Source: Protula sp. h YS-2021 (taxonomy: Eukaryota; Annelida; Polychaeta; Sabellida; Serpulidae). Taken from it: DNA of 64,000 bases. Location: NCBI GenBank assembly GCA_949752745.1, contig OX457027.1:92351725-92415724 (forward strand), read 5' to 3'. Below are positions 39,415-49,079 of this stretch, piece after piece. A program made the translations under genes and the position numbers. The first letter of the stretch is position 1; the number at the start of each line of letters is the position of its first letter. The notes beneath the pieces are model-generated. The model made no database searches, was not told where the DNA came from, and was given only the letters and a program-made list of their open reading frames with translations.

Positions 39415-39813
39415 TTATTTCACAAATACATTCAATACATCGATAAACAAATGCCATTCATACCAATGTAAATTAATATATGTATCATAGACATTACACT
39501 CCCGTTTGTAAATGCTATGAAAACTAGCATAACACTGTCCATTACCAAACTTTATTATTTTAACATCTTCGTGTTCAGACAGTTTCAGTTCATATCCATG
39601 ATCATTCATGTCAATGTCCATCACCATAACACACATGGGATGTGTCAACTCAATGGACTTGGTGCCTCGCATGAGTTGCACTCCTTCCTCTTTGAATTCA
39701 AGCGTTAGGTTCTTTCCAATCCAATGCTTGCAACAGAGCGTACCATTCCACTGTGTTGAGAGTGATGTAGTCGTAGCATTCTGTGAGCTCGGCATATTGG
39801 CGAAATCGTACAT
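39415..39813 (-). CDS. PC4-like protein, 132 aa, copy 2
   Basis: Same length and pattern as the copy 1 gene, with a few substitutions (for example in the segment overlapping the upstream gene). Strand residues and the EWH-x-FIDVL helix are conserved. The start is uncertain for the same reason as in copy 1. Confidence 0.55.
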   Translation of the reverse strand: MYDFANMPSSQNATTTSLSTQWNGTLCCKHWIGKNLTLEFKEEGVQLMRGTKSIELTHPMCVMVMDIDMNDHGYELKLSEHEDVKIIKFGNGQCYASFHSIYKRECNVYDTYINLHWYEWHLFIDVLNVFVK

Positions 39814-40048
39814 ACACGTCTAGACAGTTCTCAGTCACACGCACTTCTAAATCCTCTGAGAGTATTAGGAGAAAGCCAGGTATCCTCAACTTCTCTAGAT
39901 GGTCTTTCAACACAGATTGTTCGTCAGTTGATAGAATGATATACTTTCCAAATTGTCTTAGCACAATGTCATCACATAAGTTTCTCAGATATGAGAATCC
40001 ATGTGTAATTGGTTCATATTCCGATAAAAAGTCTTCCATCTCGTTCAA
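39698..40048 (-). CDS. PC4-like protein, 116 aa, copy 2
   Basis: Open at full length. The ITLNTVEW-x-ALLQAL helix block is identical to copy 1 except for one residue; the N-terminal part has diverged more. The reading frame remains intact although its cluster neighbour (the clear PC4 gene) is broken. Confidence 0.55.
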   Translation of the reverse strand: MNEMEDFLSEYEPITHGFSYLRNLCDDIVLRQFGKYIILSTDEQSVLKDHLEKLRIPGFLLILSEDLEVRVTENCLDVYVRFRQYAELTECYDYITLNTVEWYALLQALDWKEPNA

Positions 40049-40093
40049 CAGTTAGATCAACTATGAGCTGTCTCCTTGTCTGCAAAGACGTTT

Positions 40094-40468
40094 TTATGCT
40101 CGCAAGATGGTGAAGAGTGGATGTTGTATAGATTCTAGGAATCGTAAGACTGCGCGCCAATTCTTCATATCAAAGTGAATCATATCTGCATATAGATTAT
40201 CTGGCACAACTCCATGATAATCCAGTGGATAATCCTGTAAAAGATTTCTCCAGAATCTAACACGTATCTTAGAATCATGTTCAATCACATACACTTCAAC
40301 TTTATTTTCAAGTCTTCGTTTAAACCCATTTTTAAGCGATATGTTTTTAAAGTCTTTCCACACTTCAGGTTTAAACCGATAAGCAGAAATTATCCGAGAA
40401 CCTATTATTACTTCATTCCTCTCATTTACAGTAAGGTAAGCACCACCGTTAAACACGAGTGCATTCAT
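40094..40468 (-). CDS. PC4-like protein with two half-domains, 124 aa, copy 2
   Basis: More diverged from copy 1 than other genes of the block, but the frame is open and both Trp-helix blocks (EVWKDF and KNWRAVLRFL) are kept. One extra codon lies in the first loop. Differences are partly clustered, which could reflect recombination with another copy. Confidence 0.5.
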   Translation of the reverse strand: MNALVFNGGAYLTVNERNEVIIGSRIISAYRFKPEVWKDFKNISLKNGFKRRLENKVEVYVIEHDSKIRVRFWRNLLQDYPLDYHGVVPDNLYADMIHFDMKNWRAVLRFLESIQHPLFTILRA

Positions 40469-40483
40469 GATGATAATACCTTG

Positions 40484-40839
40484 TTATGAGCCGTCTTCTT
40501 GTCTTCGAAGCCTTTTATCCACTTCTTTCACTTGCTTCTTCAACATTTTCCATTCACGTATTGTCAGCAAAATACCCTTTTTCGTAGGACGGTATCTTCC
40601 AGTTCCCTCATCTCTCAGGTCTTGCGAATGTTTACCACTCCTTCATTGCTTTGTTTCATAATCTTGATATACTTTCCATTTCCTAGAGAAAGCATTCCAT
40701 GCCACGACTGTGGTGTTGGTGCCTTCTCCACTTTCAAATTCTTGATGGTAGTGGTAGGATTTTTAACTTTTAATTCTTTAACTGTATCTGCAAGAGTATC
40801 CATATCAGTTACAGATCTCTTACGACTTCCACGTTCCAT
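40484..40839 (-). pseudogene. PC4 family gene, frameshifted
   Basis: A single missing base at about 40619 breaks the frame after residue 72, removing the RPTKKGI block and the final helix from the reading frame. The disordered N-terminus and first strands are intact. Confidence 0.8.
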
Positions 40840-40894
40840 GTTAACGCTTCAATGTTCACACCTCAAATAACTCTTACGTTGGAGGACCTCCCCT

Positions 40895-40902
40895 CTTTTA
40901 TA
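40895..40902 (-). promoter_or_regulatory. TATA box for the PC4 gene, copy 2
   Basis: Minus-strand TATAAAAG followed by AGGGG; overlaps the stop codon of the polymerase remnant, as in copy 1. Confidence 0.6.
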
Positions 40903-43900
40903 CCACAGCCTTATAATGTCCATGAGCTAAGGTGGAATAGGCATCATCCAATACATATCGCTTGTCGTCATATGGGGAGAGGGCTACCTTTCTCAATTTC
41001 TCCGAGAAAAGCTGGTGACTATGACTTCGAATAATGTTCCCTGTAACCATCGTTTGAGTTTTCTTGAACAAACTGTCTCTATACTGCACATGTTTAATGC
41101 GTCTTTGACAAGCTTGAGTGATGCCTTTAGCTGTATGTTTTTCTTTCCCGCCACACAATAAACTGTACATTTTCGGTCTGAGTCCAACACACTATTCAAT
41201 AGGGATGCCTGCCGTCTCATCTTTGATTTTCCCAAGCACTTTTTTGTTCACGTTGGAATGTAGGAAGTGATCCGGCGGATAGTCACTTGTGTCGAACAGG
41301 TCAGCATCTTGCTGCATATCCTTGTAGATATCTTCCGTTTCTATGTCGTAACATAGACTGTCGGTGTCGCTGAACAACAACTTGGCATTGGGATAATTGA
41401 CCATAATGTAGTTGTAATGAAAGTTGAACATAAGCACTTTGCTGAGGTCGAGAATGGTGAAGCCAACTTGAATGGGTTTATCCAAAAGCAAATCCACTTT
41501 GCGCAAATGTACAGCGGTCAAATCTTTGTTGAAAATTTTGAATTTGTGGAAAGAAGGTTTGGCTACAAGTTTGTTGAACCGCTTTTCCTTGTGAACCAGT
41601 TCAACATTGATTCCATGGTTTTACCAAACACAGAGTTGTTCATCAGTTTGAAGAAGTCTTTATCAAACGGGTTCTTGGCCAATTTTCTCTTTTCCGTGTT
41701 CAAGGTAATGTATTTTGCCAACCATTTGCTCTGTTCAAACATGATGACGCGGTGTACTTTGGTGACTTTCAACCCCAGTGAGACGTACTGTTGTAAATTG
41801 CTGTAATGAAGTACATATTTCGTCTTGTCAGACAAGTTAGGAATGAGCTTTTCACTGGGTTTGTCTTTCATGTTCAGATCTTTCCGCAGCTTCTGACTGT
41901 ACTCTGACAATTCTCCAACTTTGACACATTTCCGTTCTGGAGCCACTGGGTAGTGATTATGATGATCATGAATTGAATTTAGATATTCTAAATCCACTTC
42001 CAAAATGAATCCAATGTCATCATCTTCAGCTACATCCATGAAGTCGAGGGATTCTGGCTTGCTCACCCACATAAATCCTCTTTGCGGCATGCTTTGTGAC
42101 ATGGCCCAGCCATACAAGTTGTTCCTATCTGATGTACCTAATGTGGACCCATTAGGTACATCAGATAGTTGTTTGGTATCTTAGAATTGTAATCTGCTAC
42201 GTAGGGATTATTTGCTTTCGCATACTTGTGTGTGATCACAGATATTCCTCCACGTATGCCTTCCTCAACCATTTGGTACATTTCAATGTCATTGATCAAT
42301 TCCAACTTCACCTTTGTCGCTTTTAACATTGCATCCCACGACAGTCCTGGTGCTGTATAGTAGTGAGCAGGATCCAATTCATACGTGTTGAGGCACACTT
42401 GACGAAAATTTTCAAACACGCCAGCCAGTAATAACACATCTGATTTCAGGTATAGGTCGTGGTATTCACCAAATGTGGTACAGTTGAATGTATCCCACAC
42501 CTTCTGCGCATGCGCATAATCCTCATCGCTAATGTCCTCTTCGCTAATCTGACAATAAAACTTTTCCTTTGATGGTAGCTGTGTTTCAGCAAACTTGGAT
42601 GGTTCGTCCACGTAATCGTAGGGGTACACTCCCTTTCTCAGCAACAAATCTTGTTGGTCACTATCGTGAATGTGAGAGGTCATGTTGTAGAAGTTATCTT
42701 TCCCTTCTGCTGCAAGGTTGGATACCAACTTCTGTAGAGAGGTACTCATGAACTGAAAGCTGTCTGTAAATTTCAGATTGCTCATGGGGAATGCAACATA
42801 TTTCTCAATGGTGTTGGGAATGACTGTAATCGTTTCACCTTTGAATTTCCCAATTTCCTCCATTATTAGGTGACTGTCATAGCCTCGCAAATTGTGGAAA
42901 AACACGGGAATGATAAAAGAATCTTTATCCTCTTGCGTATCCTTTCTAAGTCGGAATTGCAAGTTGCATTCACTATGTGCAGCTCCACGATATTTGCCAT
43001 TGATGTGGTCATGATCTCTCACACGATCTGCTCCTAGAGGTTCATGACAAATGTAGCAATCAACAGCGTTCTTGAAATTCTCTTTGTCTTCACGAGTTAT
43101 CACAATTTCCTTTGGCCGCTCTAAACCACGTACAATACGATCAAGTTCATTCACCATATGGTCTAAAAAGACCTTTACGGCATTGTCTCCTCGATACATG
43201 ACTGGTGCACGTGTGTCTTACTTGCTCACAACCACATAGGCAAAGCCGTTTGGACGATGGTGCTGATACTTGTCCCCTTCTTCATACCTTTGCGTGAAAC
43301 ATTCAAAGTCGGCATAAATCACAAAAGGTGTTCGCTGTTGTTTAGCTACATTCTTGAACTTGATGAAGGGTTCCTTGGGAAATGATAAACGTTGTGCTCC
43401 ATTCTTGTCACACACTTCACGATGTTTATCTAAAAGATCTTGTCGTACAAACCCGTGAAGACAGTTGAAACAATAAAAATATGCACACTTATGCTTTGAT
43501 CGATAAGGCAGTAATGCCTCGTCTTGTCATTGCTAATCAGAGGTAAGTTGATTTCTCTCGCACTGGTGTTTCGACTAAGTTGTATCGGAACAACTACATG
43601 ATGTTCATATCCAAACACGTTAATGGACACATCGTTCTCCTTTTCAAACTTTGGAATGTCCGTAATTGGTGTTGGAAATGTCATACCTTCCACTTTTAAT
43701 TCCTTCTCAAATGGCTTGTAATGATTCACGCGATTTGGATTTCTGTCATGAGGGTGAAGGTAAGCCAATACAGACCATAGGAAACACTTGTTGTCATCAT
43801 TCTGAATGTTTATCACACCCCCTGTTTTCTTCACTTTCTTCGGCAGTGCAATAAAACTACTTGCATCCAGTGGCGCTGACGTAGCTGTATGTACTTCAAT

Positions 43901-44740
43901 GTACAGTATGTTATCCAATACCCAGCCAGAGCCTTGTCGCTCATGTTCATCAAACTTAGCAAACAATTCTCTATAGGCTTCTGGCAAGTCCTGCTCAATA
44001 TCCACTGGATTGTATGCTGTATATGTTGGACTGCTGATAAAGGCATTATCCACTTGTTCTACCATAACACCTTCAGCGTTCGCTGTCAGTTTCTTGAAAC
44101 GCGCATGCACGACAATGTACCATTTCATTCCATGGTTTAAGGTCTCCAACAAATGTGCATTGATATGGTTCTCTTGCTGTCGCATTTCAAGCAGTAAATC
44201 CGATCCATCCTCAGACTCAAACCGTCTTTCCTGCGCGTTTTCACCAAGACTAACCCTTCTACCTCTCCCTACTTGTCCTGTCTTTTGTTTCTTTGAAACA
44301 TGTTCTTCATGAGGCGCATTTTCCATCTTAACTGGTATGCATGCATGTGTCTCATAATTATCCATAGATGGAAATTCTACATTGCATTCCGTACACAAGA
44401 CTGGACCGTATGGCCAAATGTCATCTTCTTCCATCTTTTTTCCTTTTGCTCCTTCCATCTCAGCTTTACTACATGTTTGTGTCTCATAAGTATCCATAGA
44501 GGGAAATTCTACATTGCATTTCGTACACTAGACTGGACCGTATGGCCAAATGTCATCTTCTTCCATCTTTTGTCTCTTTGCTCCTTCCATCTCAGCTTTA
44601 CTACATGTATGTGTCTCATAAGTATCCATAGATGGAAATTCCACATTGCATTCCATACACTGAACTGGACTGTATGGCCAAATGTCATCTTCTTCCATCT
44701 TTCGTCTCTGTGCTCCTTTCCCATGCTCTTCACGTTTCAT
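40898..44740 (-). pseudogene. DNA polymerase B gene, heavily disrupted
   Basis: At least six breaks compared with copy 1: a stop in the second finger unit (about 44527), a 28-base loss at about 43506, a frame break at about 43216, a palindromic replacement at motif A (42125-42168), a 16-base loss at about 41617, and a stop near 41190. Fragments between the breaks remain recognisable (exonuclease, motif B and C regions). Finger units have a 132-bp period here. Confidence 0.93.
42125..42168. repeat. Perfect 18-base inverted repeat inside the polymerase remnant
   Basis: Arms 42125-42142 (CTATCTGATGTACCTAAT) and 42151-42168 with an 8-base loop. Copy 1 has only the right-arm-like sequence here. 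The extra arm looks like a fold-back copy and replaces codons of motif A. Confidence 0.85.
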
Positions 44741-44863
44741 CTTAGCTGGTTGTTGTTCCGTCAACTGCTGAAACTGAAATGCTGAAATGTAATCTCAGAC
44801 ATCCCCCTTCTATACACACTCAGACATAGACAGAATTTGCGTTTTCATTTCACAACAGAGGAT

Positions 44864-44879
44864 GGCCCTAAGAAGGGCC
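44864..44879 (-). terminator. Histone-type 3' stem-loop after the Cys-rich gene, copy 2
   Basis: On minus: GGCCCT-TCTT-AGGGCC, 24 bases after the stop at 44904. The stem is unchanged; the loop is UCUU, still UYUN. The flank AACATCTTTC is kept. Confidence 0.7.
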
Positions 44880-44903
44880 GAAAGATGTTAGTAAGTTGGC
44901 TCT

Positions 44904-45257
44904 TCACCAACAAGTCGGGTTTCCGCAACTACACTGGTATCTGTAAAACTGATCCATCGTGAAAGGTCTTCTTGAGCACTTGAAAGGATGAAAATTGTAA
45001 CATGTGATGCTTCTCAGCGTTGCACCGCACCACCAGCAGTCTGTGCTTGGCTCTGGTCCAGGTAATGTTGCCGTAAACTTGTACCATAGCAAACCACCAC
45101 AGGTTTTGCAACAGTACCGACGTGGTGCATTGTGGTGTACCTGGCAATTGTGTGGTTGTCCTGGATATTCTAACCACACCCAACACTTGTAGCATTCTGT
45201 TGTCAGCGTCACTGCCTTGCTGTTTCGCATCACTGTGATTGTACGAGTTGTAGACAT
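44904..45257 (-). CDS. Cysteine-rich zinc-binding protein, 117 aa, intact
   Basis: About 14 Cys and several His: YKCW near 23, a PHNCQVHH stretch, CCKTCGG (about 49-55), CWWCGA (about 74-79), an H-x-FKC segment and a final CSCGNPTC. The paired CxxC spacing suggests two zinc ribbons. There is no similarity that I can name. TATATAAA-type box upstream, histone-type hairpin downstream, divergent from the RING gene. Conserved in both copies apart from the satellite-driven break in copy 1. A transcription or silencing factor is possible. Confidence 0.7.
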   Translation of the reverse strand: MSTTRTITVMRNSKAVTLTTECYKCWVWLEYPGQPHNCQVHHNAPRRYCCKTCGGLLWYKFTATLPGPEPSTDCWWCGATLRSITCYNFHPFKCSRRPFTMDQFYRYQCSCGNPTCW

Positions 45258-45296
45258 CTTGCTGCTTGTTTTGGGAAATGTGGCCTATAACCCCCA

Positions 45297-45304
45297 TTTA
45301 TATA
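45297..45304 (-). promoter_or_regulatory. TATA box for the Cys-rich gene, copy 2
   Basis: Minus-strand TATATAAA, 40 bases before the ATG at 45257. Confidence 0.55.
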
Positions 45305-45340
45305 CTACTACATACTAGCGGCCATCCTCGCAGTATATGC

Positions 45341-45496
45341 TGGGCACGGGGGGGCCTGTCGATCAGGTCGGCTGGCGGGGGGGGGGGGGCTGTCGACTAG
45401 GTCGGCTGGCGGGTGGGGGGGGTGTCGACTAGGTCGGCTGGCGGGGGGGAAGTCCTCATAAACTACATCTATGAGCACCGGGGGGGGGGGGGGGTC
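45341..45496 (+). repeat. G-run/GTCGAC repeats in the right divergent promoter, copy 2
   Basis: Four G runs of 7-14 bases, with CTGTCGACTAGGTCGGCTGG spacers. They correspond to 12693-12870 of copy 1, but here the spacers contain GTCGAC as in the left arm (31850-31985). Confidence 0.7.
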
Positions 45497-45510
45497 CTCA
45501 CTTGAGGTGG

Positions 45511-45535
45511 TATATAACTGCTAGTCATTTCAGTT
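45511..45535 (+). promoter_or_regulatory. TATA box and initiator of the RING gene, copy 2
   Basis: TATATAA (45511-45517) and TCAGTT (45530-45535), same spacing as copy 1. Confidence 0.65.
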
Positions 45536-45567
45536 CATGCTCACAACCGCTTTGAACTTTCACTACG

Positions 45568-46122
45568 ATGGAGCTGTTCTTCGCTTTAAACGATGCCCTA
45601 AGGCTTAGGGAAGTACGGGAGGTGCATGTGCCGGTGGTGCCACCAGTGAACCAGCCTGCGAGATTCTTCTTCTATCAGCTGCTGCAGGACCCGGCCAACG
45701 CCCAGGTCCTCTGCGTTCCGGTTTTCTACAACAGGACGGTGACGCTTGGAAAGCGGTTGCGTAACAACGAAGAGGAACATTACTTCGACGCGTATTTCCG
45801 CTGCACCATGCTGGGAGAATCGATCCCGTCAAGACTTGAAGAGGAGAAGTATCCAGCGTGGTCAAGATTCTTCCTCCAGCAGGACTTAGACATATGCATT
45901 GGATGTGGTTGCATGCTAAGTCCCGATCGTGTCATTGCTGTTGACTGCGGACATCAATCCTGCATTTATTGTGCTGCACTCTGGACTCAGCAGGCAGCGC
46001 TTCATGATGACTACACGATAGGATGTTTTACCTGTGGGCTTAAAACGGACCATTTTGTATTCAACAGTCAACAATTAACCCACTGCACAAGACCCATCCA
46101 AGATATTGTAGAGTTCTATTAA
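45568..46122 (+). CDS. RING-type zinc finger protein, 184 aa, copy 2
   Basis: Clearly more diverged from copy 1 than the capsid-block genes, yet open throughout with all zinc ligands kept: CIGCGC, DCGHQSCIYC and CFTC. The central LGESIPSRLEEEKYPAW block and the QQDLDIC lead into the RING are conserved. Faster change in a possible host-interacting protein with preserved ligands is the pattern expected under selection (inference). GC-rich codons as in copy 1. Confidence 0.75.
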   Translation: MELFFALNDALRLREVREVHVPVVPPVNQPARFFFYQLLQDPANAQVLCVPVFYNRTVTLGKRLRNNEEEHYFDAYFRCTMLGESIPSRLEEEKYPAWSRFFLQQDLDICIGCGCMLSPDRVIAVDCGHQSCIYCAALWTQQAALHDDYTIGCFTCGLKTDHFVFNSQQLTHCTRPIQDIVEFY

Positions 46123-46171
46123 ACTGGGGACCGGCAGCAGCAGCAGCAACAGGAGAAAACCAACACCTCCC

Positions 46172-46187
46172 GGCTCTTTTAAGAGCC
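46172..46187 (+). terminator. Histone-type 3' stem-loop after the RING gene, copy 2
   Basis: GGCTCT-TTTA-AGAGCC followed by ACCCACTAATACGAAATAAG, 49 bases after the stop. ACCCA directly after the stem is the canonical histone mRNA 3' flank; upstream is AAAACCAACACC, also histone-like. Confidence 0.8.
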
Positions 46188-46265
46188 ACCCACTAATACG
46201 AAATAAGCGGTAATCGTGTCATGGTGTTAGTATGTATGTGTATGCATGAGAGTGTGGGAAATGCT

Positions 46266-46267
<2 letters not shown>

Positions 46268-46350
<83 letters not shown>
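46268..46350. repeat. (TA)n microsatellite
   Basis: About 40 TA units inserted between the RING gene hairpin and the terminal repeat; absent from copy 1. A poly-A/poly-G stretch and T-rich DNA follow to about 46560. Confidence 0.9.
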
Positions 46351-46353
<3 letters not shown>

Positions 46354-46559
46354 AAAATTAAAAAAAAGGGGGGGGGGCTATTTTTATACCCCTTTCTTTA
46401 TACCCCTTCTGACTTTAAGGGGGGTTTTATAGGTGAGCTCTAACCATGTAGCTATGAGTTCTCTATTTATAAAATGGAGAACTTGTACGTTTGGGGAGGT
46501 GTCCTATCTGTCCGTCTGCCCACGGCTGCCGTAGGTGTGATGGAGATCGAGAGAGAGAG

Positions 46560-46914
46560 AGCTCTCTGCGGTTAGCCTGGCTTAAGGAAACTTTGCCTGC
46601 TCACTTTCAATTGCTTTTGCGATGGCCCGGTTGATCCTTTTCTTTTTTTACGAAGGCCCGTTGGCCCCGGCTGCCCATTTGCCCCAGCTGCCCGTTTGAA
46701 TGACTGCCTGTTTAACCGGCTGCCCGTTTGATTGGCTGCCCACTATCCCTATTACGTCATTATGATGTTCATATGATGTTCATATGACGTCCATATGACC
46801 TCCATATGACAACCACATGACCTCCATATGACCTCCATATGACACCCATATCACGTCCATATCACGTCCATATGACGTCCATATGACGTCACTGTTTTCG
46901 AAACCCCATGGGGA
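46560..46914 (-). repeat. Right terminal inverted repeat of copy 2, truncated
   Basis: Inverse of 27757-28172 from the CTCTCTGCGGTTAGCC block outward through GGCAGCC units and 11-bp CATATGACGTC units, stopping at CCCCATGGGG. About 70 outer bases are missing. Confidence 0.9.
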
Positions 46915-49070
46915 TCGCTGGGCAAATGGATGCAAACCTATCGACTGATGATTTCGAATACCAGGTACTGAAAACAAGCCACGTGCCGTGTTAGTCATCT
47001 TCAAGGATAACACCAAAAAAACTTCTTTCCTGTCGAAAAAAATCCAAGATTCGTGAATATCTGAAGTCCGAAAAACTTGGTATCAACGAAGACCTGACGA
47101 AGCCACGTAGAGCCACGTAAAGAGTATAGGAAGACCTTGAATAAAAACTACAAAATGTATTACCGTAATTTGAATAAAAAGCTTAGAGTCTTGAGAAGTA
47201 ATAATACTAAGGAGTACTGGCAAATTCTTAATAAATCATACAACAGTGGTGGTAACACAGATAATGTAGCAATGCAAGATTTTATTGAGCATTTCAAATT
47301 ATTAGGTAACTCTGAAAGTGTGACTGATCCAACCACCTTTAATATTGACGAACATAATGTACCTCCTAATAATGTGCTTGATGCAAATTTTACTGTTGAG
47401 GAAATTCGAGCGCTTATAAATAAACTTAAAAGCCAGAAAACTCCGGGTTGCGATCAAATTCTAAACGAATTTTTGAAAAACTCTTTCGATATACTATCTG
47501 GTTTTATCACAGGCTTATTCAATGTTGTCCTGGATAGTGGCTTTGTTCCCGAAGAATGGTCGCTTGGTTATATCATGCCAATCTACAAAAAGAAAGGTGA
47601 TATCAAAAATCCAGACAACTACAGGGGCATAACATTGCTAAGTTGTGTTGGTAAATTATTTACAGCGGCCCTTAATGCCAGATTGACAAAATTTCTGAAT
47701 GAATTTGGCATCCTAGGTGAGGAACAGGCTGGCTTCAGAGAAGGTTATGCCACTACTGATCACATTTTTGCACTTAATGTAATTGTACATTTGTATATTT
47801 GTAAAGGTCGAAAGCTATATTGCGCATTTGTTGATTATGAAAAGCCTTCGATTCCGTTGATAGGGTTCTCTTATGGCAAAAACTGCTATGTCATGGAATA
47901 AGTGGAAAATTTATTAAAATAGTATATAACTTGTATGACTCAGCCAAATCCAAGATTAAATTAAACGGGGTGATCTCAAAAGACTCCTTCTTATGTAACG
48001 TCGGTGTTAGGCAAGGCGAGAACTCCGGTCTTATTTGCACTCTTTCTGAATGATCTATCAAACTACATATCCCACAAATATGATGGTTTGTGTCATCTTA
48101 GTAATTGTATTAATACCTTCCTCTCCGACGATACCATTGATGTATTTTTGAAATTATATATTTTACTTTATGCTGATGATACCGTAATAATGGCTGAGTC
48201 ACACAACCAGTTGCAAACCGCATTAAATTCTGTGTATGATTTTTGTATCTTATGGAACCTTACAGTAAACCCAGCTAAAACCAAAGTGGTAGTGTTACCA
48301 GAGGCAAAAGTAGGATAAAGCCAGTATTTCATTTTAATAACATCAACCTAGAAGTTGTTGATGATTTTATGTACTTAGGAGTTAAATTCAACTATAATGG
48401 AAGTTTCAAAAAACAGGAAATATATGCCAGCGAACAAGCTAGCAAAAGTATGTATAGTCTGTTATCTAAATGTCGTGCTCTGAATTTAGAAATTGATATT
48501 CAAATAGATTTATTTGACAAAATTGTACTTTCTGTTTTACTGTATGGAAGTGAAGTCTGGGGGCCTTACGGTTGTGATATCGCCAGTAGAATTCAGCTTA
48601 AATATTATAAACACATTTTAAAATTAAGGAAATCAACCTCAACTTGTATGGTACTCGGTGAAACTGGCAAACTTCCGATTGACGATATTATTAAAATTCG
48701 AGTCTTGAACTTCTGGTTCAAAATTATCACCAACGAAAACAGGTTTAAGATAGACGTAATCTTGTATAAATTGTTATTCAAAGTTGATGAAATAGACGGT
48801 GAAAATTGTGGATTGCCTTGGCTAAGTTTCGTTAAAAATAGTCTAAACAGCTTGGGTATGTCTTTTCTATGGTTAGAACAAAAAAGCCTGTCTAAATGTG
48901 ACAAGCTGTGGTTCAAAATTGCAGTTAAACTGCGAATTACAGATCAGTTTCAAACTAACTGGGCAAGTAAAGTCGTTAACTCTGGCTCCAGTGTTGTATA
49001 TAGGATGTTTAAAAACGTATTTAGTGGGTAGTGTTGTATTATTCACAATATGAATTAATAAAAACAAATA
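46915..49070 (+). pseudogene. LINE (non-LTR retrotransposon) remnant
   Basis: A short stretch (about 46960-47123) encodes, over a frameshift, an ORF1-like end with a NEDLTKPRR motif. From 47137 a reverse transcriptase is readable in three frames (47137-47901, 48004-48318, 48369-49031): NYRGITLLS, EEQAGFREGY, YADDT (48169-48180) and a long C-terminal thumb region. The type resembles jockey/CR1-like LINEs common in marine invertebrates. An AATAAA occurs near the 3' end (about 49055). Several frameshifts make it inactive. No endonuclease domain is present. Confidence 0.85.
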
Positions 49071-49079
49071 ATGTGTTTA

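Larger units (their letters stand above)
27757..46914 (+). mobile_element. Polinton/Maverick (adintovirus-like) element, copy 2, right end truncated
   Basis: About 19.2 kb, same orientation as copy 1 and closely similar over their shared length. It starts AGTAGGGGAAAAGTGGGGG at 27757 and runs to 46914, where the right terminal repeat stops inside CCCCATGGGG, about 70 bp short of the end, and LINE-derived sequence begins. It supplies the left arm that is missing from copy 1. Integrase, polymerase, both capsid genes, the 197-aa gene and the clear PC4 gene are broken; ATPase, protease, Cys-rich, RING and left-arm accessory genes are open. Confidence 0.95.

Noticed and set aside
1..46914. The two Polinton copies as one assembly duplication
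   Set aside because: They differ by many substitutions and independent indels, have different satellites and unrelated flanks.
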